Source of the DNA: Ariolimax columbianus
Lineage: Eukaryota > Mollusca > Gastropoda > Stylommatophora > Arionidae
Length of the DNA stretch: 64,000 nt
Assembly: GCA_036924085.1 (NCBI GenBank)
Contig: JAVGWX010000013.1
Coordinates: forward strand, 44,071,175-44,135,174
Direction: 5' to 3'
Shown here: one piece after another, positions 20,360 through 31,300 of the stretch
Numbering within the stretch: the stretch's first letter is position 1
Layout of the letters: every line of letters begins with the position of its first letter
Notes under the pieces: generated by a model
Seen by the model: the letters and a program-made list of their open reading frames with translations, nothing else
Database searches by the model: none
Told to the model about the DNA's origin: nothing
Program-made: the position numbers and the translations under genes

Positions 20360-20605
20360 ATTGTAAAGTGCAGTAACCCTTAGCGTTACTGCCGTAGGGA
20401 TGTGAGGTGTTAGCGATCTCACAATTAAAAGGCTCGGCTATATGAGGGTGGTAGCCATCTCCTCTCCCTCGCCGCTTTTACTTCCCGGACTGAACCTGTG
20501 TCCATTTAAGGCTGGGTCGACCTGGGAGCCATTGCGGTCTGAAAAAAACTCTACCGCCTCAACTGGGGAATGAACCCAGGACCACTGCGCTACGTGGCTT
20601 CCATG
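20360..20605 (-). mobile_element. S5 SINE with shortened tRNA head
   Basis: The minus strand opens with TAGCGCAGTGGTCCTGGGTT and CATTCCCC. The A-box-like and B-box-like motifs are only a few bases apart, then GAGGCGGTAGAG, CCAGGTCGACCCAGCCTTAA and a 3' part with GTGAGATCGCTAACACC. In a real tRNA or tRNA head the two boxes are about 30-40 bp apart, so the anticodon arm is missing. Confidence 0.65.
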
Positions 20606-20609
20606 TCAT

Positions 20610-21075
20610 TGTGGTCTTTCTTTAATTCACCTTATTTTCATTAGATACCTTCCATGTAATAAATGCAAAATACTATTTTCTGAGTCACTGGCCTACAATA
20701 TATTTTGTTCTAAATGAAATTAAACCGGAAATTGCAATGGAACATTTTGTTTGAAAAATTCTAAGTTGTCAAGTGGATGTGGTATATAATGGCAGTGTTG
20801 TCTGTGGCGAAGATTTTCTATTATTTTCATTTTTGGTGACTTTACTCCAAAAAGATTAAAGGATAATTCTTACATACGTATATCCATTGTTTGTTTGTTT
20901 TTTGGTAATCTTTTATGTGATTTCTTAATTTCTTTTTCTCTTCTTCAATTCACAAAGTTTTTGCAATACGACAGTAATCTACGTTTTTGACAATAACAAA
21001 TCTTTAATTTCTAAAACACTGTAATTTTTTTAATTTACACTAAATATAAATATAAAATAAAATATATATAAAAAT
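20610..21075. other. AT-rich spacer
   Basis: AT-rich with (ATA)-like runs near 21040-21075. No genes seen. Confidence 0.6.
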
Positions 21076-21182
21076 AAATATAAAAAATAAAGGTTGACGT
21101 CTGACAACGTTCGAAGAAGAAGAAGAAGAAGAAGAAGAAGAAGAAGAAGAAGAAGAAGAAGAAGAAGAAGAAGAAGAAGAAT
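21076..21182 (+). mobile_element. Extremely truncated GAA-tailed LINE copy
   Basis: Only about 35 bp of LINE 3' end, AAGGTTGACGTCTGACAACG then TTC, followed by (GAA)n of about 24 units. The same 3' end lies inverted at 19815-19845. The AT-rich flank hides any duplication. Confidence 0.85.
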
Positions 21183-21479
21183 ATATAAATTTACACCATA
21201 AGTGATGGATAAAACCAAAGATACAGCAGTGAAAAAGAAACTGACAGCAGCCAGTGACTGATAGCTGGTTGCTTGCATCAGGATCAGTGATCCATAACTG
21301 GCCAATAACCTATTTCACCTCTAAGTGGTAACCATGAAAACAGACTGCAACCATGCTGTCTAGCTAAGAGATTAAGAATCGAAAACGGAAGGTAAAGCCA
21401 GTCTCTAAAATGCGCTTAAATCGGATTTGTTGAACCAAATAGCGCAGATACTGCAGTCTTGTTATAATCTACATATTGC

Positions 21480-22985
21480 CACATACATCCTATTCAGGAC
21501 CAAGGCCAAAGAAGAAGAATGTTGGACAAACGAAAACCCTGACAAGAAAATATATGCAAGAAAATTGATTTATTAAAGATTAGAAGATTTGCTAAGCAAT
21601 ACAAAAGAGCGTGTGAGGATATAGGCGTAACATTTTCATGAAGTTTTAAATTGATCAGTTCTAGAATATCCTTTAAACATTCAATCGGCTAATTGTATGA
21701 CGCCAACTAGAAAAGGGAACTGAGAAGTTATTTTATTTCTGAAAGATAGTAAACCCACTGAACCAGATGGTGTCTTAGTAGACAAATCAAATCAGACATT
21801 AAAACTGCAACAGAGTTATACAGTTTTATATAGAGAAAATACCAGCAGACTGGAAGAAATACTAAGTAGTTTAATTGCTGGAAAATGAGGGATCTGCTTC
21901 GGAGCCCGACTTATAATGGTATGAGATTGAACTGGATTATTTTAGAATGACTGAATGAGGTCTTATTTAAATCTGAGGAACGAGCAGGCAGGTTTTGACA
22001 TACAAGCTTCTATGGTGACCAGATAATTGTACTGCGATGAATTGTTTAATACGGTGCAGACTGGAATGCATAACTTTATATCTGATTCTCAAATTATGAG
22101 TAGACACTTGATAGTTTGGACAGAGAATCACGTTGCTCATGTACTATTGAGCGTCCTTGATGTTCCCAAAACATAATTAAGAAAACTGTAGAGTTCTAGA
22201 AGATGAAGAGCTTTCGAAGAACTTTGAGATAAGGATTGGGGTGAGACAGAGCTACCTCCCGTTACCATTCCTCTTTCCACTAGCTGTTGACTGGATTATG
22301 AGAACATGACTTTTGCTTACTAAAACATTATGGTCTTGGAATGGCTGATGAATTGGCTCTTCTTTTTCTAAACCAAAACCGAATACAAAATAAAATAAAA
22401 CTGCTTACTGAATGCTTCCTCAAATTAAGTCGACAGTTCACAAAGAACAGAGATAGTATTTGTGAATAAAAGCCCCAAACGACAGTGAGAATTTTTTTGA
22501 AATTCATTTATATTTGATAGTAATATAGACAAGTTCGGTGGTACTGATAGATTTCAAATTAAGAATACTACAAAAGGCAAAGAGGCTTTTATTGCATTGT
22601 GTAAATTTATGGAATCGAAAGAAATAAGTCTACCATAAAAATACAGATCTTTAAATACAATGTCATATTCCCGCTATCGTATGGCTTTGTGACGTCGAAA
22701 ACAAAAAAGAAGTACAACTAAAAAGATACAGGCTTTCATCAATGGACGATTGCACCAATCTGAGGGAATAAAATGGTATGATAAAGTTAATAATATAAAA
22801 CTGTAGGAAAGAACAGGGCAAATGACAGTGGGACTAGACGTGAAAATAAGACATTGCCGCTGAAAAGGACAACATTATGGAAACTTCCTGATAGCATCGC
22901 AAAACAGTCTCTGCTTTGGAATCGTCCGCACAAGAAAAGTAGGGGCAGACTTAAACACGAAGCAACCATAAAAGTGGCATGAATG
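21480..22985 (+). pseudogene. RTE-like LINE relic (group 1), central RT to C-terminus
   Basis: Heavily decayed plus-strand copy. Recognisable in order are KPTEPDGVLVDKSNQTLKLQ, RDEQAGF, PFLFPLAVDWIM, a FADD box reduced to MADELALLF, and a LINE C-terminal region with SLCFGIVRT-like sequence (WNRP...KRGRP in relatives). Catalytic residues are lost and stops are numerous. Longest of the RTE-type copies in the window. Confidence 0.75.
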
Positions 22986-22989
22986 ATGT

Positions 22990-23645
22990 CAGTTTTATTT
23001 ATAACCGGCAGATGTTCTGCAAGAGTTATCTAGGCCTAATGATTTCATTAGACATTTTCAATCGCTCACCCAGATAACATAAACCAACATCTCAAACTTA
23101 GACAATAAACATGTGCTTATTTTTTCTTTTCTTTTTTTCTAAATTCAAGAAAACCTGAAGGGCACCGGGTGTTTTAAATGGGATAAACAGATTTGCTTGG
23201 ATTTTTTCAAACTCGTAAGAAACACTTTGAATGTAATTATGTTTTCCTAATGCTCAACCCAGAGGGCAGATCATTCATTTCAGGAATGGACAATGAAGCC
23301 TTTACTCCTCTACTTTGTTTATTGCGCCCATCTATTTGTTGAGTAGGGTTTAAATTAAACTGGATATGTTGGAAATGTATACAGTTTGTCAACATCTCTA
23401 TTTGGTAATCCCGTTTCTCAATGCTGAGTTTCTTTGATATTATATATCTTATTTAAGCCCAGGTGCAATCTCAAGAGGTTAGCTAGCGTGACAGCGTCTC
23501 GTTTGATAACAGATATACATTTATACCTTTATTTCTGTCATTATCATCATGATCGTCGACATCCTGTTATTCGACGATAGCTAGTTTTTATAAGCTTTTT
23601 TAAAACATGTTATAACAGTTGCCCGAAAGCGTGGACTAACAACTT
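22990..23645. other. No recognisable feature
   Basis: AT-rich intron sequence without visible repeats or exons. Confidence 0.5.
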
Positions 23646-23649
23646 CCCG

Positions 23650-23990
23650 GGATCAAGATACTGAGCAGCGCATGAGCTGCAGTGGTCAGCGACTCATAGC
23701 TGACTGCTAGCGTCAGGGCCAGCGAACCAGAGCTGCCAAGACCCTTCTACACCTCCACACGGTGATCCGGGATAACAGGCTGCAGTAGGGCAGACTGGCT
23801 AAGGAGAAGTGAGCGAAGAGAGAATGCTAACCCGGTACTCAAAATATGCTTGAGGAAGTCGGATGTATTGGACCAAAAGGTGCAAATATCGCAGTCAAAC
23901 TGTAAACTACGACACAACGCATTCCGTTCTCTGGACTACATTCTGCTACTTAAGCCCTTTTCAGGATTTGGTAGCGGGAGATTGAGAACG
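23650..23990 (+). mobile_element. S2 SINE-like element
   Basis: Near-complete copy: GATCAAGATACTGAGCAGCG, GCTGACTGCTAGCGTCAGGG, CCAGCGAACCAGAGCTGCC, GGTGATCCGGGATAACAGG, GCTAACCCGGTACTC, AAGGTGCAAATATCGCAGTC, AACTACGACACAACGCATTC and GGTAGCGGGAGATTGAGAAC. Its tail continues directly into a 31-bp tandem array derived from it. Confidence 0.9.
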
Positions 23991-24190
23991 TTCAGGGCTT
24001 GGTAGCGGGAGTTGGAGAACGTTCAGGGCTTGGTAGCGGGAGTTGGAGAACGTCCAGGGCTTGGTAGCGGGAGTTTGAGAACGTTCAGGGCCTGGTAGCT
24101 GGAGATTAAGAACGTTCAGGGCTTGGTAGGGAAGATTAAGAACGTTCAGATCTTGGTAGCGGGAGTTGGAGAACGTCCAGGGGTTGGTCT
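23972..24190. repeat. 31-bp tandem array derived from the S2 tail
   Basis: Seven copies of GTTCAGGGCTTGGTAGCGGG plus AGTTGGAGAAC. The unit is the S2 3' terminus (TTTCAGGGTTTGGTAGCGGG then AGATTGAGAACG), so the array grew from the end of the S2 copy just upstream. Confidence 0.92.
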
Positions 24191-24445
24191 TGGAAACGGG
24201 CTGTTGTCGAGGACAACAGTCTGGCTAACATGGTGAAACTCGACGTGATCTTTATAGTAGTGAGCGACACTCAGACGAAGCTAAAGCATAGCACAACCGC
24301 CTGAAGGACACCGTTCCACCTTAATCAGCACGCTCGAGATCTGAGGAAAGCTACTGAAACCCGTCACTTAACGCTCTTTTCGTGACGCACATAAGAGTAA
24401 CCTACTCATTGTGGGCACTCAACAGCAACAACAACAACAACTAAT
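24185..24445 (+). mobile_element. S4 element, body and CAA tail
   Basis: Contains GGAAACGGGCTGTTGTCGAG, AGTAGTGAGCGACACTCAGA, GCATAGCACAACCGCCTG, TTAATCAGCACGCTCGAG, GTAACCTACTCATTGTGGGC and a (CAACAA)n tail. Shared with 36935-37270, 37526-37870(-), 48800-49045(-) and 52160-52425. No coding motifs. This copy lacks the upstream satellite. Confidence 0.85.
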
Positions 24446-24514
24446 GCTGCATATGTGAAAAGAGTTTATGTGCCAGATTTCGACTATACAGCCACCTCCG
24501 GTCTCACTTGATAC

Positions 24515-24590
24515 TCGCAAGGCCCTTTTTATGGTTTGGTAACGGGAGATTGAAAACGAAGAAGAAGAAGAAGAAGAAGAAGAAGACGAT
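24515..24590 (+). mobile_element. S2 tail fragment with (GAA)n
   Basis: Only the S2 3' end, GGTTTGGTAACGGGAGATTG then AAAAC, followed by about ten GAA units. Shows that (GAA)n is the natural S2 tail. Confidence 0.85.
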
Positions 24591-24594
24591 ATCC

Positions 24595-25030
24595 CAAATG
24601 GGGTCTTTGCCCAGGCTTGAGAACCTCGGATATCGAGTATTCGATTATGTCGCATGGGTCATTTACAAAAGGACATAGACGCTTAACCCTACCAGACAAA
24701 CAAGGTATACTTCAGAACGCTCTAGATTCACGATTCGACAGCAGACGCGGACAAACGGGGATTAACATGTCCACACAGAAATAAATAACATTTAGTTTAG
24801 TTCGTAACATTTAAAGGCCTAAATGAAACCAGTAACAAAATAAAACGAATACTTTAGTCTAAGTAAGTCCAACTTACAGCTAAACATACAACGAATCTGT
24901 TAGTGCAGTCTTGATTTGATCTCAATATGTGTGTGTTTATTGTGTCTGTTGAGATTGGCATATGTTACTCTAGAGTGACACAAGTTGTGTTAACTGAGTC
25001 TCGCTCGATGACACCAATGTCTGCTCTCAT
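24595..25030. other. No recognisable feature
   Basis: Unique-looking spacer before the 93-bp repeat; nothing supported. Confidence 0.5.
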
Positions 25031-25033
25031 TAT

Positions 25034-25320
25034 GATGGTCACATCATAATATGCGTCACATAACATTCGTCCCATAACATTTTGTCCTACTAATATTCAT
25101 CACATTTACAGTTCTTCTAGTATTACGATGGTCACATCATAATATGCGTCACATAACATTCGTCACATAACATTTTGTCCTACTAATATTCATCACATTT
25201 ACAGTTCTTCTAGTATTACGATGGTCACATCATAATATGCGTCACATAACATTCGTCACATAACATTTTGTCCTACTAATATTCATCACATTTACAGTTC
25301 TTCTAGTATTACTCATTATC
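25034..25320. repeat. 93-bp tandem repeat, three copies
   Basis: Units begin at 25034, 25127 and 25220 (GATGGTCACATCATAATATG). Each is itself three degenerate ~31-bp pieces ending in CGTCAC or CATCAC. The third piece (TTCTTCTAGTATTAC) resembles the 30-bp unit that follows, so both arrays share an ancestor. Confidence 0.92.
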
Positions 25321-25324
25321 TATC

Positions 25325-26406
25325 ATGTTCGCCTGATATTTGTCGTCACCTGTCATTTTTGATTGCTAATGTTCGTCACCTGTCATGTTCGATTGATAAT
25401 TATATCAACTGTCATGTTCGCCTGTCAATTGTCGTCACCTGTTATGTTCGCATAATCGTTTGTGTCACATTGCTTGTAGTCCTACCGATGTTCGTCACCT
25501 ATCGTGTTGAGCTTTTAATATTCGTCATCTCAAATTGTGTTCTTCTAATATCCGTCACCTTTCCTGATGTTCTTCTAATATCCGTCACCTTTCCTGATGT
25601 TCTTCTAATATTCGTCACCTTTCCTGTTGTTCTTCTAATATCCGTCACCTTTCCTGATGTTCTTCTAATATTCGTCACCTTTCCTGTTGTTCTTCTAATA
25701 TTCGTCACCTTTCCTGTTGTTCTTCTAATATTCGTCACCTTTCCTGATGTTCTTCTAATATCCGTCACCTTTCCTTATGTTCTTCTAATATCCGTTACCT
25801 TTCCTGATGTTCTTTTAATATTCGTCACCTTTCCTGTTGTTCTTCTAATATTCGTCACCTTTCCTTATGTTCTTCTAATATTCGTCACTTTTCTTTATGT
25901 TCTTCTAATATCCGTCACCTTTCCTAATGTTCTTCTAATATTCGTCACCTTTCCTGTTGTTCTTCTAATATTCGTCACCTTTCCTGTTGTTCTTCTAATA
26001 TCCGTCACCTTTCCTGATGTTCTTCTAATATCCGTCACCTTTCCTGTTGTTCTTCTAATATTCGTCACCTTTCCTGTTGTTCTTCTAATATCCGTCACCT
26101 TTCCTGATGTTCTTCTAATATCCGTCACCTTTCCTGATGTTCTTCTAATATTCGTCACCTTTCCTGATGTTCTTCTAATATCCGTCACCTTTCCTGATGT
26201 TCTTCTAATATTCGTCACCTTTCCTGTTGTTCTTCTAATATTCGTCACCTTTCCTGTTGTTCTTCTAATATCCGTCACCTTTCCTGATGTTCTTCTAATA
26301 TCCGTCACCTTTCCTGATGTTCTTCTAATATTCGTCACCTTTCCTGATGTTCTTCTAATATTCGTCACCTTTCCTGATGTTCTTCTAATATTCGTCACCT
26401 TGCATT
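25325..26406. repeat. 30-bp minisatellite
   Basis: From about 25540, 29 consecutive copies of TTCCTGATGTTCTTCTAATA plus TCCGTCACCT with no indel at all; 25325-25540 is a degenerate prelude. Two sites vary (GATGT/GTTGT and TCC/TTC) and the variants recur in short blocks. The multiple-of-three length keeps a 353-codon plus frame and minus frames of 89 and 188 codons open, with 10-residue repeats such as LLIFVTFPDV. Confidence 0.97.
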
Positions 26407-26409
26407 TTG

Positions 26410-28100
26410 TTCTTCTATAAGTCTTGCGTGGTCCCAGTCCTGCTCTTCGGCTCCGAAACATGGATATTACTCAAATATTACATATCAAAATTGTCTTTGT
26501 TCGGTGATGTTAAATGGCTGAATCAGAAAACCCAGACCCACATGATAATTCACAGGTCGTTCCTCGGAACCAAAAGACTTCCTCCGACCAGCTGGAGCCA
26601 CACAAGTGTCGTCTCCGGACAGAATGGCTCCACCAGATAATAGCCTTCTCATCTGCTCTGGACGATGCAACGCGCCTCAGACGCGTAATTGAAATGATTG
26701 TGTTGTGTTCCGCTGGTATCCTGTTACTGGTATGTCTGTGGATTGTCCACCAACCCAGGCTGGAGCTACTCCAGAATGTCGGATGTGCATACATCCCTAT
26801 GAAACTATTGAACATCCCCTTTTTGAATCTCTGGTGGAGACTAAACAATTTGGGAAATGGGAAACTAAAGCGGAGAAACTTTGCAGAAATAGCCAAAGCA
26901 AAGATGCACGAAGATCCCATAAACGCACTAACAACACCAAAACTCATCACTACTGTACGAAAACCTACCTGGAGGCAGGATATATTTCCAGAGGTGGTAG
27001 AAAATATACCAGGTATTGCAAACAAAAACTGCCAGACTGAAAAAGAAAGGAGAGATACTACCCTAAGCTTCATATCGAAAAGCTACCCAAGCATGGACTG
27101 GACCCATGCATACACCGACGGTTCTGTAACAAACACTACACAGAACGGAGGGGCAGGAGCATTCATGAACCTACCAAATGGCAGAAAAATAACACTGTCA
27201 TTCGCTTCTGATAAGTACACAAGCAATTTCAGAGCGGAGGCAGAGGCACTGAGGGCGGCAGTGAAAGAAATGGTGACACACAATGAAAATGAAAGCCATA
27301 TAGTCTTGCTTACAGATGCTCTCGCTGTAGTCACAGCGCTAAAAAGCCAGAAAAACACTGAGCTTAATGACTTAAGAGCAGCACTCTGCAAACTGTGCCA
27401 GCAGTCCGCACCAAAAAGGGTAGTGGTACAGTGGGTCCCATCACACTGCAACATCCAAGGCAACGAGGAGGCAGACAGACTGGCAAAAGAAGGTGCAAGA
27501 CTACCACAAACAGATACTAGTATGACGTACGAAGAGTCAAAACGGCTTATCAAAGCCAGATACATGACCAAATGGGAAACCGAACATACTGGTTACACCA
27601 AAAATGATGCCTATTACCAGTTGAACCGAAGAGAGCAGGTCTTCAGACTTCGCACTGGCCACAATAGACTTAGGTACCACCTATTCAACAAATTGAAGAT
27701 AGGTGGTACCGACGAATGCCCGTGCGGTACTGGTAAAATGACCGCTGAACATCTGCTGCAGAACTGCCCGACATACGAGGATCAGAGAGAGCAGATGTGG
27801 CCATCACCAGTGGAACTGCAAGACAAGCTCTATGGCAGTGGCGACAGCCTCAGGATGACCGCCGCTTTTTTCGAAAAAATAATGGTTACTGTCTGACTGC
27901 GTACGAAGAAGAAGAAGAAGAATCTCTGGTGGTTGCCGATGTTGGAAAAGAGCTTCTTCTTCCGAGACCAGACAAATGGAACACTTTGTACGAAACTAAA
28001 CAACAGCTCACAAATACTTGCAGTTACCGCCTATGGTATTGGGCCAAACGGCAGGAGTCCAAAGGCCGCTATATCAATAACCAACCAATCGAACCTATTA
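26410..28100 (+). pseudogene. LINE relic acting as host for a second LINE
   Basis: Begins directly after the minisatellite: SCVVPVLLFGSETWILLK (RT C-terminal), then QAGATPECRMCIHPYETIEH and PLFE. After the 1.1-kb insert at 26838-27919 it continues SLVVADVGKELLLPRPDKWN then TLYETKQQLTNTCSY. The pieces rejoin in one frame when the insert and one duplication are removed. The C-x2-C...H block and LLPRPD...LYxTKQQL are the C-terminal end of a Jockey-type LINE. 5' truncated and frameshifted. Confidence 0.85.
26838..27922 (+). mobile_element. GAA-tailed LINE (group 2) ORF2 C-terminal half, RNase H intact
   Basis: 5'-truncated insertion flanked by GAATCTCTGGTGG (26825-26837 and 27920-27932; at least TCTCTGGTGG is independent of the tail). 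Open for about 352 codons to the stop at 27894. It has a full RNase H domain with all four acidic residues in place: AYTDGSV, FRAEAEALRAAV, LLTDALAVV and HCNIQGNEEADRLAKEGA. Then RLRTGHNRLRYHLFNK and the finger-like CPCGTGKMTAEHLLQNCP, and a (GAA)4-5 tail. The annotated-looking 460-codon frame from 26514 is chimeric: its first 108 codons are an out-of-frame reading of the host LINE. RT and endonuclease are absent, so it cannot move alone. Confidence 0.93.
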
Positions 28101-28279
28101 TAGAGTTGAAGATTTGGCATAATGAAAACAACAGAGAAGTCGTTATGACTGATCCAATGTAGCTCGAAGCCAGAGACTGAGGCTGGGGACCCGCGCAGTT
28201 CGCTCCAACTATAATTCAATTTCATCTCCGGTTACATCATTAAGACAAACAACTGTCAGATGATCTCCCCAGCATTGGC

Positions 28280-28800
28280 AACTAACATTTGATGTGGACA
28301 ATTCTCTTCTCAATACATTTAGTGTGGATAATGCTTGATACATTTGATGTGGACAAATATCAATACATTTGATGTGGACAAATATCAATACATTTGATGT
28401 GGACAAATATCAATACATTTGATGTGGACAATTGTTAATACATTTGATGTGGACATTCTAAATACATTTGGTGTGGACAATTCTCTTCTCAATACATTTA
28501 GTGTGGATCATTCTTAATACATTTGATGTGGACAAATATCAATACATTTGATGTGGATAAATATAAATACATTTGATGTGGACAATTGTTAATACATTTT
28601 ATGTGGACATTCTAAATACATTTGGTGTGGACAAATCTTAATACATTCGGTGTGGACAATTATCAATACATTTGATGTGGACAATTATCAATACATTTGA
28701 TTTGGTCAATTATAAATACATTTGATGCGGACAATTATCAATACATTTGATGTGACCAATTCACAATACATTTGGTGTGGACAATTGGCTTACACATTTT
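28280..28800. repeat. 24-25 bp tandem repeat with block duplication
   Basis: About 20 copies of AATACATTTGATGTGGACAA plus a variable 4-5 bp. A distinctive CTCTTCTCAATACATTTAGT unit occurs at about 28300 and 28478, each followed by similar units, so a segment of roughly 180 bp was duplicated. Confidence 0.93.
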
Positions 28801-29335
28801 GTGAGACTGGAGGAAAATGCTCTATTTAGTTACATTTTAAGACCTCAATTTCTATATTTGTCTTGTTGCTGACCTTTCTTAGCTCAATCACCAATAAGAA
28901 AACTGATCGATTAGAAAATCAACAATCGATACATTGTTCACTGTTGCGGAAAATGGCAGGCTTGGTAATTCTATTTATATCTGAAAGGCGGACAGCACAA
29001 ATGAATGGCGCTATCGAGGCTGAATTTATCACCGTCCGTTACAGGGCGAACAGCATTTATGGGCTATGTTTACTAAGGGGGTGTTCAAATCGCTTCGGGC
29101 ATCCCCCCTACGTTGACGATGTGTATTGAATTGAGCGCTACGTGTGTGACAGAGGCGATGATATGAATTCTGCCACGGAAGACGTAGGAGACGTGTTAAC
29201 GGCACGGTCTAACCTGTCTTAGGTAGATCATTGTGTGTGACACATATACGAATTGGATAACTGTCACTCTAACAGCGTGGTTTCAACTTTTTAAGGTGGT
29301 TCAAAGTCACTTTAATAAATCACAATCTAGCCACT
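28801..29335. other. No recognisable feature
   Basis: An 88-codon frame (28863-29129) has no recognisable motif. Nothing else supported. Confidence 0.5.
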
Positions 29336-29339
29336 TCCT

Positions 29340-30245
29340 TTGTTGAAGTATAGGTTCATCACAGCTGGGGGACCTGGATTTTGCGGATTATATAGCCCCA
29401 GCCAAAGCCAAATGCACACCAAAAAAAACTGAATAGACTGGATTATACATCTAAACAAGTCGGTTTGAAGATCCATGAGGAAAAGACAAAAATAATTAGG
29501 GTCAATGCAGGAAACACAGAACCAATCGGGCTGAGAGGAACGCCACTGGAAGAGGTAGAGGTATTTACATACCTAGGAAGTATCATCAACAAAGAAAAAG
29601 GGACAGACGAGAATATAAAAACAAGGATACAAATAGAAAGAGTTGCATTCGGAATGTTGAAAACCATATGAAATTCAAGGAAATAAGAAGGAAAACAAAA
29701 GTAACGATTTTCAATTCAAATATGAAACCTGTCCTGCTGGATTGAGCGGAAACCTGGAGTATTACCAAACGTAATGACAGGAGACTGCAAGGTTTTGTCT
29801 ACATATGCCTGGAGGATGACCAAATGTATTGACAGGAGACTGCAGGGTTTTGTCAACAGATGCCTGGAATATTACTAAACGTATTGACAAGAGATTCCAG
29901 GGTTTTGTCAACAGATGCCTGAGAATGTTTCTTGGTATAAAATTGTTTGACAGTTACAATCGACAGACTGTGGGAGAGAGCGGGACAAGGTCAGTCAGAA
30001 CAGGAAATCTTAGGAAGAAAATGGAGATGGATGGGTCATACATTAATACAGCCTCAGACCAGTATCACCAAGCAATCCTTGTCATGGAACCCCCAGGGGA
30101 GGAGAGGCATAAACAGACCAAGGAATACACTGAGACGAGATCTGGAAGCGGAAGTAAAGAAAACAGGAAAAAGCTGAAAGGAGGTCGAACAGATTGTACA
30201 GGACAGAGCTGCTTGGCGAGGATTGGTTGATGGTCTACATACCAC
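29340..30245 (+). pseudogene. RTE-like LINE relic (group 1) with internal triplication
   Basis: Plus strand. It begins at the RT active-site box, read as LGDLDFADYIA (FADD in active enzymes, so the second aspartate is changed to tyrosine). Continues GLKIHEEKTKIIRVNAG, VEVFTYLGSIINKEKGTDEN and IKTRIQIERVAFGMLKT, then after frameshifts DRRLQGFVNRCL, EQEILGRKWRWMGHTLIQP, NPQGRRGINRPRNTLRRDLE and QDRAAWRGLVDGL. At 29750-29935 a segment of about 60 bp coding for the RRLQGFVNRCL region is present three times. Confidence 0.87.
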
Positions 30246-30424
30246 TGGGTGTTAGAAGACGAAAGAGAGATAGATGATTCGTCATTTCCAGAACGGTTCT
30301 TTAGCAATGTTATTGGTAGTGGTTTGTCTGCTACCGAATCACTCTAAACGGCAACCGTGAAGACCCCGCCGAGGCTACATTTACATGGGTAGCAAACAAA
30401 CCTCTGAAGCACGAAGTTAGTTAA

Positions 30425-30640
30425 TAATCAGTTAGTTTTATTTCCACTTGTGGCGTTGAGCGACGTGGAGAGCTTTAGTCGACTATCCTTCGCCAAGTGC
30501 GTTGTGTCGGTTAATGTGAGCCTGTGTCGCTGTATAATCACTGTAATGTAATCTATCCACCTGCCTCGCAGCCGACCTCTTGCCTTATAGCCACATCTAC
30601 CAGCGTTGTAAGCAGTAGCAGTCCTGAAATTGTCCAAAGG
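30425..30640 (-). pseudogene. LINE C-terminal fragment, group 4
   Basis: The minus strand reads AYNAGRCGYKARGRLRGRWI then DYITVIIQRHRL and THLAKDSRLKLSTSLNATSG. Closely matches 432-683(-). Only the last ~70 codons remain. Confidence 0.8.
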
Positions 30641-30699
30641 GTCGGTATTCCAGTCTCATATATGAACTCCCTGTACAGAGTCTGTTCAGCTTTTTCTTC

Positions 30700-31300
30700 T
30701 GCTTCTTCTTCGATCAACTGATGCTGCTCTTCTAGTCCGGTGAGGTTCACGATCAATTGATGCTTTCCTTCTAGCGCGGTGAAGTTCACGATCAACTGAT
30801 GCTATCCTTGTAGCATGGTGAGGTTCACGATCAACTGATGCTGTCCTTGTAGCATGGTGAGGTTCACGATCAACTGATGCTGTCCTTGTAGCATGGTGAG
30901 GTTCACGATCAACTGATGCTGTCCTTGTAGCATGGTGAGGTTCACGATCAACTGATGCTGTCCTTGTAGCATGGTGAGGTTCACGATCAACTGATGCTGT
31001 CCTTGTAGCATGGTGAGGTTCACGATCAACTGATGCTGTCCTTGTAGCATGGTGAGGTTCACGATCAACTGATGCTGTCCTTGTAGCATGGTGAGGTTCA
31101 CGATCAACTGATGCTGTCCTTGTAGCATGGTGAGGTTCACGATCAACTGATGCTGTCCTTGTAGCATGGTGAGGTTCACGATCAACTGATGCTGTCCTTG
31201 TAGCATGGTGAGGTTCACGATCAACTGATGCTGTCCTTGTAGCATGGTGAGGTTCACGATCAACTGATGCTGTCCTTGTAGCCCAGTGAGGTTCACGAAG
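30700..31300 (-). repeat. 39-bp minisatellite grown from a LINE 3' end
   Basis: About 15 copies of GTTCACGATCAACTGATGCT plus GTCCTTGTAGCATGGTGAG, most of the central ones identical. On the minus strand the first unit is continuous with a LINE C-terminus (TVSFVNLTGLQ) and the last runs into GATCGAAGAAGAAG, a (GAA) tail. The 271-codon minus frame shows a 13-residue repeat (DREPHHATRTASV) and is not a gene in my view. Confidence 0.93.

Noticed and set aside
25359..26461. 353-codon plus frame and 188-codon minus frame with 10-residue repeats
   Set aside because: A 30-bp repeat keeps frames open on both strands. Nothing outside the array supports a gene.
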